Shown here in pieces: positions 7,245 through 15,468 of a stretch of 64,000 nt of DNA. The position numbers and the translations under genes were made by a program. Numbering within the stretch: position 1 is the stretch's first letter; each line of letters begins with the position of its first letter. The DNA is from G963674685 sp963674685 (lineage in GTDB: Bacteria; Lernaellota; Lernaellaia; JACKCT01): positions 744,001-808,000 of the forward strand of contig CAXXWT010000009.1 in NCBI GenBank assembly GCA_963674685.2, in the 5' to 3' direction. The notes below the pieces were generated by a model that saw only the letters and a program-made list of their open reading frames with translations, was not told the origin of the DNA and ran no database searches.

Positions 7245-9007
7245 TGGATACTCCGTAATTCAGATTTGTTAACGGGCAGTTTCACCGTGAAGCTCGTTCC
7301 AACGCCCTCTTTACTCGTTACGGAAATATGGCCGCCCAGTTTTTCCACGATGCCGTACGTCACGGAAAGTCCCAGGCCCGTCCCGCGATCACGGGTGGTG
7401 AAAAAGGGCTCGAATATATGCTTTAAATGATCGGGTTTGATGCCGGGCCCGTTGTCTTCGACGATGACGGAGACGTAATCGCGTCCTTCGGATTTAATGC
7501 TGACGTGAACGCGGGCGTTTTCAATGGTGGCTTCGGACAGGGCGTTGATGGAGTTGTTGATGAGATTGAGGAACACCTGCTGCAACTGACCGCGGTCGCT
7601 GACGATGGATGGGATATCGTCTTCAACGTTCAAGTCGATGGTGATATTTCGAAACTCCGCTTCGCGCCCCAGAAAACCGAAAACCTCCCTGATGAGATGT
7701 TCGGGGCCGATGGTTTCGACCTGGACGTCGATGTGTTTGGCGAAACCGAGCAGGCGGCGCGTGATGCGGCTGCAGCGTTCCACGGACTTGATGATGGAGT
7801 CCACCGCGGCCATGTTTTTTTCTTTGAGGGGATAATCACCGCAATGCGCGGCGATATCCTTCATCAGGCCGGCTTTCTCATTGATGATGGCCAGGGGATT
7901 GTTGATTTCATGCGCCACGCCCGACGCCAGGCGACCGATGGACGCCATTTTATTTGTGTATTCCACGTTATGGAGAACTTGGGCTCTTTGCTCGTCGGCG
8001 ACCCGAATTCGCGTCACCAGATAATAAGACGAGCCGGTGATAATCAGCAAGATGACGATGATGCTGAAAAACAGGAAAAGCCAAAGATTTTGTTTTGATG
8101 AAAACCAGGTTTTCATGAAAACGGTGGGATGCGTGTCGATAATGAGGATAAAGGGCGTGTGCGGGATATATGCATACCCCAGGACAGTGCGGATCCCTTG
8201 CGAATCATTTTTGTCCAACACGGTGACTTTGGAGGAATAAGGGGGGATATCCATTCCGCTGTTTTCCAATACACCGCCCAATTTTCGGGAAGGAGTTTGC
8301 AAAACACCGCTTTTATTAATGACATAGGCTTCCGACGGAGGTTCGATGTCAAGATTGCGCAATTGCTCATCGAGAATTACCGAATCGACGGTCGCGCGAA
8401 GGACATAGGGTTTGCCCGATTCCGTCGGAATAGCCACGGCGATGACGATGTGCGGAAAATTTCTGAAGCCCATGAAAACATCGCTGACGTAATGGCTGCG
8501 CACCTTGACTTCGTTGAACCAGTCCTGATCGGAGTAATCGGTTCCGTAAAGATCATAAGGGCCGATATATGCGATTTGTTTGCCGCTTTGATCGATGAAA
8601 CCGATATCCACCATTCCCCCGAGAACGTCGCTTAAGTTTCGGAATATCGGCCCGAGGGTTTCCGAATTGCTTAATTCTTCGATGGAATGCTCATTGGAAA
8701 GGAAATTCAGCGCATGCTGTCTTTCGTCGAGATAAAAACCGATGCTTCTTTTCGTCAGCGACGTCAGCGTGTAGGCGCGTTGTTCCGCTTCGGATTTGAT
8801 CGTGGCCAGATATTGGTAATAATTCAACAGCGTGAGGATGACCAGGGGAGTGCAGGCCACAATGGAGGTGACGATAACCACCCATTTCCACAGGAAACGG
8901 TATCGCTCTTTTTTCTTGCGATGAAGCCCTTTGCCGCCTGGCGGGCGAAGCTCTTTTGCTTGTCTGTTACCGGTATCAGGCAATTCAGCGCCTTTTGTTA
9001 TGTTCAA
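7241..9007 (-). CDS. membrane sensor histidine kinase with periplasmic Cache-type sensor
   Basis: 588 residues. A basic N-terminus leads to a membrane segment (about 42-64), a roughly 245-residue extracytoplasmic region of dCache type (DFGFIDQSGKQIAYIGPYDLYG-like PAS folds, read here as GFIDQSGKQIAYIGPY), a second membrane segment (about 308-330), then HisKA (ASGVAHEINNPLAII) and HATPase_c with N-box NLINNSINAL, G1 VEDNGPGI and G2 GTGLGLS. No HAMP motif is evident. This is the only complete kinase in the cluster and presumably feeds the three receivers. Cache sensors bind small ligands such as organic acids, which would fit the DASS transporter in the same operon. Confidence 0.93.
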   Translation of the reverse strand: MNITKGAELPDTGNRQAKELRPPGGKGLHRKKKERYRFLWKWVVIVTSIVACTPLVILTLLNYYQYLATIKSEAEQRAYTLTSLTKRSIGFYLDERQHALNFLSNEHSIEELSNSETLGPIFRNLSDVLGGMVDIGFIDQSGKQIAYIGPYDLYGTDYSDQDWFNEVKVRSHYVSDVFMGFRNFPHIVIAVAIPTESGKPYVLRATVDSVILDEQLRNLDIEPPSEAYVINKSGVLQTPSRKLGGVLENSGMDIPPYSSKVTVLDKNDSQGIRTVLGYAYIPHTPFILIIDTHPTVFMKTWFSSKQNLWLFLFFSIIVILLIITGSSYYLVTRIRVADEQRAQVLHNVEYTNKMASIGRLASGVAHEINNPLAIINEKAGLMKDIAAHCGDYPLKEKNMAAVDSIIKSVERCSRITRRLLGFAKHIDVQVETIGPEHLIREVFGFLGREAEFRNITIDLNVEDDIPSIVSDRGQLQQVFLNLINNSINALSEATIENARVHVSIKSEGRDYVSVIVEDNGPGIKPDHLKHIFEPFFTTRDRGTGLGLSVTYGIVEKLGGHISVTSKEGVGTSFTVKLPVNKSELRSIQ

Positions 9008-9050
9008 TGATCAGTGATACTCGCCAATCGGTTGATTCGGCGGGCCGAGT

Positions 9051-9500
9051 TTAGTCTTTCTCGTCGAGGACTTCCTGGGCGGTCTTGAAATCCCCCGCTT
9101 CCGCAAAGGCCGCCGCCACCATCGGGTCTTCCAGCTTTTTGCGATAAGCCTTTTTCATTCTCTTGACCAGAGAATCGATATCGACGGGTTTTTCCAGGTA
9201 GTCGAAAGCGCCGAGTTCGCGCGCGCGTTCCTCGTCTTTGTCCGTGCCGTGTCCGGTCAGGATGATGACCTGGATTTTTGGATAAGCTTTCCGGACGCGC
9301 CTCAGTGTCTCGATACCGTCAATGCCGGGCATTTTAAGATCGAGAACCATGACATCGGGTTCGTTGTCTTCGACGAAAGAAATCGCCTGTTCGCCGTCAT
9401 AAACGGCATCCGGATTCATATCTCTCATCTTCAGACGCTCAGACAGGGCGTTGACAAATTCCTTCTCATCGTCAACAAGCAGGACCTTCATGTCTTTCAT
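9051..9500 (-). CDS. single-domain response regulator (receiver 3)
   Basis: 149 residues with a complete receiver: LLVDDEKEF, Asp in VMVLDLKMPGIDG, T in ILTGHGT, K in LEKPVD. A short helical tail (about 118-149, KAYRKKLEDPMVAAAFAEA) follows instead of an output domain. It is the first gene of the signalling operon, 43 bp before the sensor kinase. Tailed receivers of this kind are found beside Tmc genes in Desulfovibrio (there annotated DivK-like), which matches the neighbours here. Confidence 0.9.
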   Translation of the reverse strand: MKDMKVLLVDDEKEFVNALSERLKMRDMNPDAVYDGEQAISFVEDNEPDVMVLDLKMPGIDGIETLRRVRKAYPKIQVIILTGHGTDKDEERARELGAFDYLEKPVDIDSLVKRMKKAYRKKLEDPMVAAAFAEAGDFKTAQEVLDEKD

Positions 9501-9517
9501 TTATTTTCTCCTTATCG

Positions 9518-9533
9518 GTTGCAGACAGGCAAC
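9518..9533. promoter_or_regulatory. GTTGC-N6-GCAAC dyad upstream of receiver 3
   Basis: The half-sites match those of the 292-352 array, but spacing differs by one base and no sigma-54 promoter is visible nearby. It lies 18 bp before the receiver ATG, a position that suits repression or a leader hairpin better than activation. Confidence 0.25.
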
Positions 9534-9715
9534 TACGATGCACACGCTCCGGCAAGTATACCCGGCGCTTCGAGCGGGTCAACCATATAGAGCGAGTTTT
9601 CGCACATATTTCGACGGGGGTGTTTATCGACTTTTCATAACATGAAGACTCTCAAGCGCCATGTATTTTGGCGACTATTCATCCACTCAAATCGGGGACG
9701 ACCAATCTTTTGTCA

Positions 9716-11317
9716 TCAATGCCATTCCCAGTCCACGTATCCCGGCTTCGCGTCGGCCATGGCGTTGACGATCAATTCCACAAGGCCGCCGTAGTAAATG
9801 CCGGCTTTTTCGAAGGCATTGTAATAGGTGATGATGTCGCGCAGTTGCCCCTTGCAATTGCTGCACGGAACGCACACGTATTTGGGGTGTTCTTTGTCCA
9901 TGGGTTCGCCCTGAAAGGCGTTTAAGACCTGGCGGAATTTTCTTCTGCCCAGCATATGATGCCGCCAGGAGCCGAAATTGTGCCCCGACATGATGGCGAA
10001 TCCGGAGCCGCCGCCGCAGCAGTAATTGTTAACGCCCTGCGGGGTCATGGATTTGAAGCGTCCTTCAGGCAGGATCTCTTCGAGAATTTCTCGTTGCGGG
10101 GTGACGATGCCCATCAGGCGCACCAGATTGCATGGATCGTGCAACGTGACCGGAAAATCGTTTCTGCTTTTGTCGAACTTGATTTTGCCGGATTTGACGA
10201 TGTCGCGAAGCAGCGGCATGCAGCTTTCGCGGGGGATGTTGAGGTCGCCGGTCAGAACGCGGTCGGCGATCACGGTCAGGGCCTTATGCGCGTGCCCGCA
10301 TTCGCCCAGCACGATGCGCTTGACGCCGAGTTTCTTGGCCGCTTTGGCGTGCAGGATAGCGGTCCGGGCAAACTGCACGTCGTCGTAAAAAACGCCGTAG
10401 TTGATCCCGTCATACGCCGCCAGTTCGCTGGAAAGCGTCCAGCTCAGTCCCGCGGCGTTGAAGATGGTCGAGAATGCGCCGATGTTTTCGGGCCAGGCCA
10501 TGATCTCGCCGGCGTTGTGAATCAGCAGGATATCCGCGCCTTCCACGTCGAAGGGCGTTTTTATCGGAATGCCGGTGCGTTCTTCCGTGTCCTCGTCGAT
10601 GAATTCAACGTTGTCTTTCAAGACGCGTTCGTTCATGCCGGTGGAGGAGCCGACCTTGAGTTGCAGCATGGAGCCGTCATCGTGCAGTTCCTTGGTTTGG
10701 ATGCCCATCTCCTGGCTGGCGACTTTGCGGATCTCCCGGGCGAGAAGGGCGTTGTCCACGCCGATCGGGCAGGTCTGGGCGCATCGCCGACAGATATTGC
10801 ATCGGTAGGACAGTTCGATGAGCCTGGCGACGGTTTTCCAGTTCAGATCGATGTCGCCGTGCACCCACGTGGAGGCGTTTTTAATGTATTTATAGTAGAT
10901 GCGTCTGAGAACTTCGGACCGATACGTGGGGCGATAGAGCGGATTTTTCCCGCTTTCTTCATAGATGTGGCATGCCTCGTTGCAGGTCTGGCACTTGGCG
11001 CAGTGTTCCATGGACATCATCAGTTGCTGATAGAACGTCCAGTTGTCGTCTTCGCTGAACAGTTTTTTCAAACCGGACAGGAATTTATTGACCAGTTCCT
11101 CTTCTTCTTCTTTGGTTTTCGGCTTGGGAATTTTCACGACCAGCGTGTCGTCAAGGCATACAAAATTCTCTTTGACCTCATCGGACAGCGGCTCGATGCG
11201 CGGTTCATCTTCCAGCTTGTCAAAAGGCGGCGGCAGAGGAATCTGGTCTTCGTTTTCAATGTGAGCCAGGGGTTCGTCGCCCAGGGAAATATCTTTAACG
11301 CTTAACTCATTTTTCAT
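9716..11317 (-). CDS. TmcB-like Fe-S oxidoreductase (HdrD-type, CCG domain)
   Basis: 533 residues. After about 100 acidic residues come two ferredoxin-type cluster motifs, C-x2-C-x2-C-x3-C in EHCAKCQTCNEACH and again in YRCNICRRCAQTCPIG, then a C-terminal heterodisulfide-reductase-like half with a CCG motif (DPCNLV ... NYCCGGG ... VPCSNC) that can hold a non-cubane [4Fe-4S] cluster. TmcB of sulfate reducers has this plan and moves electrons between periplasmic cytochrome and cytoplasmic partner. Start chosen at 11317: GGAGG lies 9 bases before that ATG and homology does not extend further. It overlaps the membrane subunit gene by 11 bp. The TmcA cytochrome is not in the window. Confidence 0.85.
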   Translation of the reverse strand: MKNELSVKDISLGDEPLAHIENEDQIPLPPPFDKLEDEPRIEPLSDEVKENFVCLDDTLVVKIPKPKTKEEEEELVNKFLSGLKKLFSEDDNWTFYQQLMMSMEHCAKCQTCNEACHIYEESGKNPLYRPTYRSEVLRRIYYKYIKNASTWVHGDIDLNWKTVARLIELSYRCNICRRCAQTCPIGVDNALLAREIRKVASQEMGIQTKELHDDGSMLQLKVGSSTGMNERVLKDNVEFIDEDTEERTGIPIKTPFDVEGADILLIHNAGEIMAWPENIGAFSTIFNAAGLSWTLSSELAAYDGINYGVFYDDVQFARTAILHAKAAKKLGVKRIVLGECGHAHKALTVIADRVLTGDLNIPRESCMPLLRDIVKSGKIKFDKSRNDFPVTLHDPCNLVRLMGIVTPQREILEEILPEGRFKSMTPQGVNNYCCGGGSGFAIMSGHNFGSWRHHMLGRRKFRQVLNAFQGEPMDKEHPKYVCVPCSNCKGQLRDIITYYNAFEKAGIYYGGLVELIVNAMADAKPGYVDWEWH

Positions 11318-12248
11318 TGACTTGTTCCTCCGTAGCGAGATCGCCCCAGGTTTTCTTCCCGCCGCCCCGGATATGTGGCGCCGCCCAACTGACTTTGCGG
11401 CCGAGAACTTCGTGGATGGCCTTTTCTTTGGGTCCGCCGGCCAGGTTGGGTTCGTCGTCCCAGCGAATTGAATGGTAGGCAAAGTATTTGCCGACGAAAT
11501 GCGACATGTGAGTCATGGGAATGTAAACCAGCAAGGCGCAAAGCGAGATGATCGTGATCGACAGGAAAAGCGCATTGATTCCCGCAAACGGCAGCGCGGC
11601 TGTTTGAAAGGTGATCAGGTGGTAAACAAATGCCGTGATGGATGAAAAATCCCGGTCCACAAGGATAATGGATAGGAGAGTCCATCCGAAAACCGCCAGG
11701 AAGAATCCCAGGTTGAATATGTCGGCGGGAGTTGTGAAATCCTTTAAATCTGGATCATTCAAGCGCCTTTGCAACAGGCCGAATGCGCCGAAAAGCGCCA
11801 GGCTCAAGCCGAGATAGCCGCAGATCATGATCCCGTAACTCAAAAGAGCGCTGAATCCGCCGCCGAGCAGCGATGGCGCCGCCAGACGTAAAAGGCCGGC
11901 GAAGAACATCAGGCCGACGCAGCCCGCCGTGAGATAAAGGCCGAAATGGAAAGGAAAGGATTTTTTCCACAGCTTGGGATTATTCTCTTTCAGGGCCACC
12001 AGAAACAGAATTTCGGGAATCATGGCCTTGAGTTCGCCGATTAGGGAAAATTCCCGAGGCTTCTTCCACCATTCACTTTCTTCGAGGTAAGATCCTCCAT
12101 ACGAAGCCCTTTTACCCTCGTGGGCAACCGGGTAGAGTTCCCAGCGTACATGAATTGGCATTTTCGCCCACATCCGAAAGCGCCAGGCAACGGCAATCAG
12201 GAAAATGAGAATGGCCCCGTAGGCCGCAATGTACGGAAGCACATGCAT
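11307..12248 (-). CDS. TmcC-like membrane cytochrome b subunit (NarI/DsrM-type)
   Basis: 313 residues with five to six membrane segments and histidines placed for haem ligation (FPFHFGLYL, FVYHLITFQ, MTHMSHFVGKYF) and the motif YHSIRWDDEPN that recurs in Tmc, Hme and Dsr membrane subunits. It would pass electrons between the menaquinone pool or periplasm and the Fe-S subunit encoded next. First gene of the minus-strand block; upstream 400 bp is non-coding and shared with the divergent tetrapyrrole operon. Confidence 0.83.
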   Translation of the reverse strand: MHVLPYIAAYGAILIFLIAVAWRFRMWAKMPIHVRWELYPVAHEGKRASYGGSYLEESEWWKKPREFSLIGELKAMIPEILFLVALKENNPKLWKKSFPFHFGLYLTAGCVGLMFFAGLLRLAAPSLLGGGFSALLSYGIMICGYLGLSLALFGAFGLLQRRLNDPDLKDFTTPADIFNLGFFLAVFGWTLLSIILVDRDFSSITAFVYHLITFQTAALPFAGINALFLSITIISLCALLVYIPMTHMSHFVGKYFAYHSIRWDDEPNLAGGPKEKAIHEVLGRKVSWAAPHIRGGGKKTWGDLATEEQVNEK

Positions 12249-12320
12249 CAGTTCACCTCTTTGGGATATTGATTTGTTTCCGTGTAATCAGCGTTTTTAG
12301 TTTGAACCGTTTTTATCATC

Positions 12321-12349
12321 AATTCACCGGCCGGGTAAACTGGTGAATT
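12321..12349. promoter_or_regulatory. stem-loop/dyad in the leader of the TmcC-like gene
   Basis: AATTCACC and GGTGAATT form a perfect 8-bp dyad around a 13-nt loop containing CCGG repeats, 73-101 bp before the gene start. It might be an operator or an mRNA stem-loop. The remaining non-coding sequence of 12249-12647 shows no further gene. Confidence 0.35.
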
Positions 12350-12476
12350 ATTGCGGATTTTCATCGATTTGGATTGACTATCCGACAAAAGTGTTTCTTA
12401 CCTATCATATGAGCGGCAAAAAAAACGAGACTCATGCCTGAAATTCTCCGCCATTCGAGAATCTGCGGTCAGTTAT

Positions 12477-12513
12477 TGTAAGATAGCTTACACTTGACAA
12501 AGAGCCGCTCTTT
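12477..12513. promoter_or_regulatory. two adjoining palindromes with a TTGACA box, divergent promoter region
   Basis: TGTAAG-ATAG-CTTACA (12477-12492) is followed two bases later by TTGACA (12494-12499), and AAAGAG-CCG-CTCTTT (12499-12513) overlaps its end. The first palindrome resembles CRP/FNR- or Rex-type operators in form; a -10 box at standard spacing is weak (TAGTTG). It sits 135-170 bp before the first tetrapyrrole gene and may control the operon by redox state. That is inference from form and place. Confidence 0.4.
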
Positions 12514-12647
12514 CAGTAGTTGGACAGACCGGCTGATGTGACGGGGAATCAGTCGCTTCACCTTGAAAATTGCCGGCAAAGTAGAATGATATTGACAATA
12601 TGCCGAAAGGCTGCCGGATAAACTTGTTGGGCTTGATTTTTGGATAA

Positions 12648-13277
12648 ATGACAAGCACTTACCCGATTCAACTACTCGTGGAAAATCGCCTGTGCGTGGT
12701 GATTGGGGGCGGAGAAATCGCCTTTCGCAAGGCGGGGGCTTTGCTTCAGGCCGGCGGCAGGCTGAAAATCATCGCCCCTGACGTTTGCGATAAAATGGCC
12801 GAACTGATCGAAAACAAAGCGCTCTCCTGGGCGCAAAAGAACTATGACGAAGGCGATATCGAAGGCGCTTTTGTTGTCGTGGCCGCGACGGATGATGAGA
12901 AAATCAACCGGATGGCTTCTGAAAACGCCCGGCGGCAAGGCATTCTCATCAACGTGGTGGATCGGCCGGAGTTGTGCAGTTTTTATGTTCCTTCCATTGT
13001 GAGGCGCGGGGATTTGACCTTGACCGTGGCGACCGGCGGAGCGGGACCGGCGCTGTCCATGAAATTGCGCAAACAACTGGAAAAACAATTCGGCGATGAA
13101 TATGCCGATTATCTTCAGATCATCTCGCAGTGTCGCCGGACGGCAAAATCAAAATACCCCGATGATTCCGCCGCCAGGATGGACGCGGGGCGCCGCGTCG
13201 CGGATTTGGATTTGCTGCCCCTGATTCGCGCCGGGAAAATTGAAGAAGCAAAGGCAAAGGCTCTGGCATGCGTTTAG
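12648..13277 (+). CDS. precorrin-2 dehydrogenase / sirohydrochlorin ferrochelatase (CysG N-terminal / Met8 type)
   Basis: 209 residues. An NAD-binding fold begins at once (CVVIGGGEIAFRKAGALLQAGG), with VVAATDDEKIN and NVVDRPELCSFYVPSIVRRGDLT split over the central part, and the GAGPALSMKLRKQLE motif, all hallmarks of the siroheme synthase N-terminal domain. It oxidises precorrin-2 to sirohydrochlorin; the family may also insert iron. It overlaps hemA by 10 bp. Standing alone rather than fused to the methyltransferase is the usual arrangement in anaerobes of this type, where CobA is fused to HemD instead. Confidence 0.92.
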   Translation: MTSTYPIQLLVENRLCVVIGGGEIAFRKAGALLQAGGRLKIIAPDVCDKMAELIENKALSWAQKNYDEGDIEGAFVVVAATDDEKINRMASENARRQGILINVVDRPELCSFYVPSIVRRGDLTLTVATGGAGPALSMKLRKQLEKQFGDEYADYLQIISQCRRTAKSKYPDDSAARMDAGRRVADLDLLPLIRAGKIEEAKAKALACV

Positions 13278-14533
13278 TGCTGGTCGGAACAAATCATATG
13301 CGTTCGCCAATGGAGTTTCGCGAAAGCCTGTCTTTATCCGCCGAAGCTCTTCCCGGCGCGTTGCGTGATCTGTATCGAATCGACGGCGTGGGGGAGTGCC
13401 TGATCCTGTCCACGTGCAACCGCACGGAAGTTGTGGCGCTTTTCGAGGCGCATTCCCACCAACCGGGAAGAATCATCGATTTTCTGGCGAAACTCAGCGG
13501 CTATTCCAAGGACAAGGTTAAGGAATATACGTACAATTATATGAACGAAGAAACGGTTCGGCACGTATTCCGCGTGGCCGGGGGCTTAAACTCGATGGTG
13601 CTGGGGGAAACGCAGATTCTCGGCCAGGTCAAAGACGCCTATCGGGCGGCGGTTGACGCGAAGACGGCCGGACCGGTCATCAACAAGCTCATGCATACGT
13701 GTTTCCAGTCCGCCAAGCGGGTCAGAACGCAAACGGCCATCGGCGAGGGCACTTTGTCCGTGGCGAAAGTCGCCTGCGATCTGGCGGAAAAAATCTATGA
13801 GGATCTGGCCGAGCGGCGCGTGCTGATCATCGGCGCCGGTGAAAACGCCGAGTTGACCGCAAGAATTCTGCGCAAGAAAAAAGTGCGGCAAATCAGAATC
13901 GCCAATCGCACGCGCACGCGAGCGGAAAAACTCGCTCGAGTATTTGACGCTGAAGTCGGGGATTTTCAAAACCTCGTCGAAGAGTTGCAAAAAGCCGATG
14001 TGGTCATCAGCAGCACCGCCGCGGAAACGCTGATTTTGGGCGTCGATGATATCCGTCAGGTTCTGGTGGACCGCGACAGGCCCTTGTTCCTGGTGGATTT
14101 GGCGATACCCAGGGATATCGATCCCGCCGTCGCATCCCTGGAAGGAGTTTTGCTCTACGACATTGACGAACTCGGCGATCTTGTCGCGGCCAATAAGAAG
14201 AAACGGCAAGAGGAATGCGAACGAGCCGAGGAAATTGTCGCCGAAGACACCCATGCGTTCATGGAATGGCACTCCCAGTTCAAGGTGACGCCGACGATCA
14301 AAGAGCTTCAGCAGCGCGTGGAGCGGATCCGACGCAAGGAGATCGAGGGATTGCGCGATCTGTTGGATGATGAGGCTCTGGAGGCGGTCGACGCGGCCAC
14401 GCAAAGGATGGCGCGCCGGATGCTGGCGCATCCCATCATCTGCGTGAAGGATGTGGCCACAAAACCCGACTCGGGAAAAATGATCGATTTCTTCCAGGAC
14501 GTGTTCGGCCTGGAGAAGGAATCGAAGAAATGA
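13268..14533 (+). CDS. hemA: glutamyl-tRNA reductase
   Basis: 421 residues, full length. The N-terminal catalytic domain has the active-site cysteine in LSTCNRTEV (near residue 50) and the GGLNSMVLGETQILGQVKDAY segment, here read from GLNSMVLGETQ; the NADPH domain follows with IIGAGENAEL, and a C-terminal helical dimerisation domain ends the protein. It reduces glutamyl-tRNA to glutamate-1-semialdehyde, the first step of C5-type tetrapyrrole synthesis. It overlaps the genes before (10 bp) and after (ATGA). Confidence 0.97.
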   Translation: MRLVLVGTNHMRSPMEFRESLSLSAEALPGALRDLYRIDGVGECLILSTCNRTEVVALFEAHSHQPGRIIDFLAKLSGYSKDKVKEYTYNYMNEETVRHVFRVAGGLNSMVLGETQILGQVKDAYRAAVDAKTAGPVINKLMHTCFQSAKRVRTQTAIGEGTLSVAKVACDLAEKIYEDLAERRVLIIGAGENAELTARILRKKKVRQIRIANRTRTRAEKLARVFDAEVGDFQNLVEELQKADVVISSTAAETLILGVDDIRQVLVDRDRPLFLVDLAIPRDIDPAVASLEGVLLYDIDELGDLVAANKKKRQEECERAEEIVAEDTHAFMEWHSQFKVTPTIKELQQRVERIRRKEIEGLRDLLDDEALEAVDAATQRMARRMLAHPIICVKDVATKPDSGKMIDFFQDVFGLEKESKK

Positions 14534-15447
14534 GTGAACTCGTACTCGGCACGCGCGGAAGCAAACTCGCTTTGCGTCAGACCGAACTTTTCACGAAGGC
14601 CGTAACCGAAGCTTTTCCGAATCTGACCGTCCGCCGGAAAATCATTAAAACCAAGGGCGACAAAATCCTCGATCATCCTCTGGCGAAGATCGACGACAAA
14701 GGCCTTTTCACAAAGGAAATCGAAGCGGCATTGCTGGCCGGCGAAATCGACGTCGCCGTGCACAGCCTCAAGGATCTGCCGACGGAGGAAACTCCGGGGC
14801 TGACGCTGGCCGCTTTGCTGCCTCGCGAAGACGCCCATGATATGCTCATTACTCCCGATGGATTGACTCTCGACGAACTCAAACCAAGATCGAGGATCGG
14901 CACGGGAAGCCCGCGGCGCGCGGCCCAAATCGCCATGGCGCGGCCGGATTGCCGTTGCGTCGATATTCGCGGCAACGTGGATACGCGCCTGCGCAAGCTT
15001 GCCGAGTCCGGCGAATATGACGCCATCATCCTGGCCAAAGCCGGTTTGGCGCGTTTGGGGCTTTTGGACGAGCGCATGCGGATGTTGGAATTCTCCGAGC
15101 TTCTTCCGGCGCCGGGGCAGGGCGTCATGGCCGTGCAATGCCGTCGCGACGACGGTGAAGTCACGGGAATGCTGCAAAAACTGGACGACGCGTTTGCGCG
15201 CGCGGCGGCGAGTGCGGAAAGAGCCTTTTTGAAATTTACCGAAGGCGGTTGCAGCGTGCCGCTGGGAGCATACGCGAGAGTCGAAAATGACAAGCTGATC
15301 ATGGACGCCATTCTCGCCACGGAAGACGGTGGCTTTTTTCTGCGAGGCCGGGTGACCGGTTTGCCGCGGGAGGCGGTGGAGCTTGGCGAGAAAATGGGTC
15401 ATGATATTTTAAGGCGTGATACGGACCATCGGCTTCTGGAGAAATGA
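14530..15447 (+). CDS. hemC: porphobilinogen deaminase (hydroxymethylbilane synthase)
   Basis: 305 residues, normal length. It begins with LVLGTRGSKLALRQTE, has the substrate-binding stretch HSLKDLPTE and GSPRRAAQI, and the cysteine that carries the dipyrromethane cofactor in EGGCSVPLGAYA (near residue 239). It joins four porphobilinogens into hydroxymethylbilane. Translation is coupled to hemA by an ATGA overlap. Confidence 0.97.
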   Translation: MSELVLGTRGSKLALRQTELFTKAVTEAFPNLTVRRKIIKTKGDKILDHPLAKIDDKGLFTKEIEAALLAGEIDVAVHSLKDLPTEETPGLTLAALLPREDAHDMLITPDGLTLDELKPRSRIGTGSPRRAAQIAMARPDCRCVDIRGNVDTRLRKLAESGEYDAIILAKAGLARLGLLDERMRMLEFSELLPAPGQGVMAVQCRRDDGEVTGMLQKLDDAFARAAASAERAFLKFTEGGCSVPLGAYARVENDKLIMDAILATEDGGFFLRGRVTGLPREAVELGEKMGHDILRRDTDHRLLEK

Positions 15448-15468
15448 CTGACTTGCTAAGGACGTGAA

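Noticed and set aside
9956..11305. 449-aa plus-strand ORF opposite the TmcB-like gene
   Set aside because: It mirrors the codon pattern of the minus-strand gene, which has two Fe-S motifs and a CCG motif; no domain is seen in the plus frame.
12469..12654. 61-aa minus-strand ORF in the divergent control region
   Set aside because: Overlaps the palindromes, has no Shine-Dalgarno or family signal.
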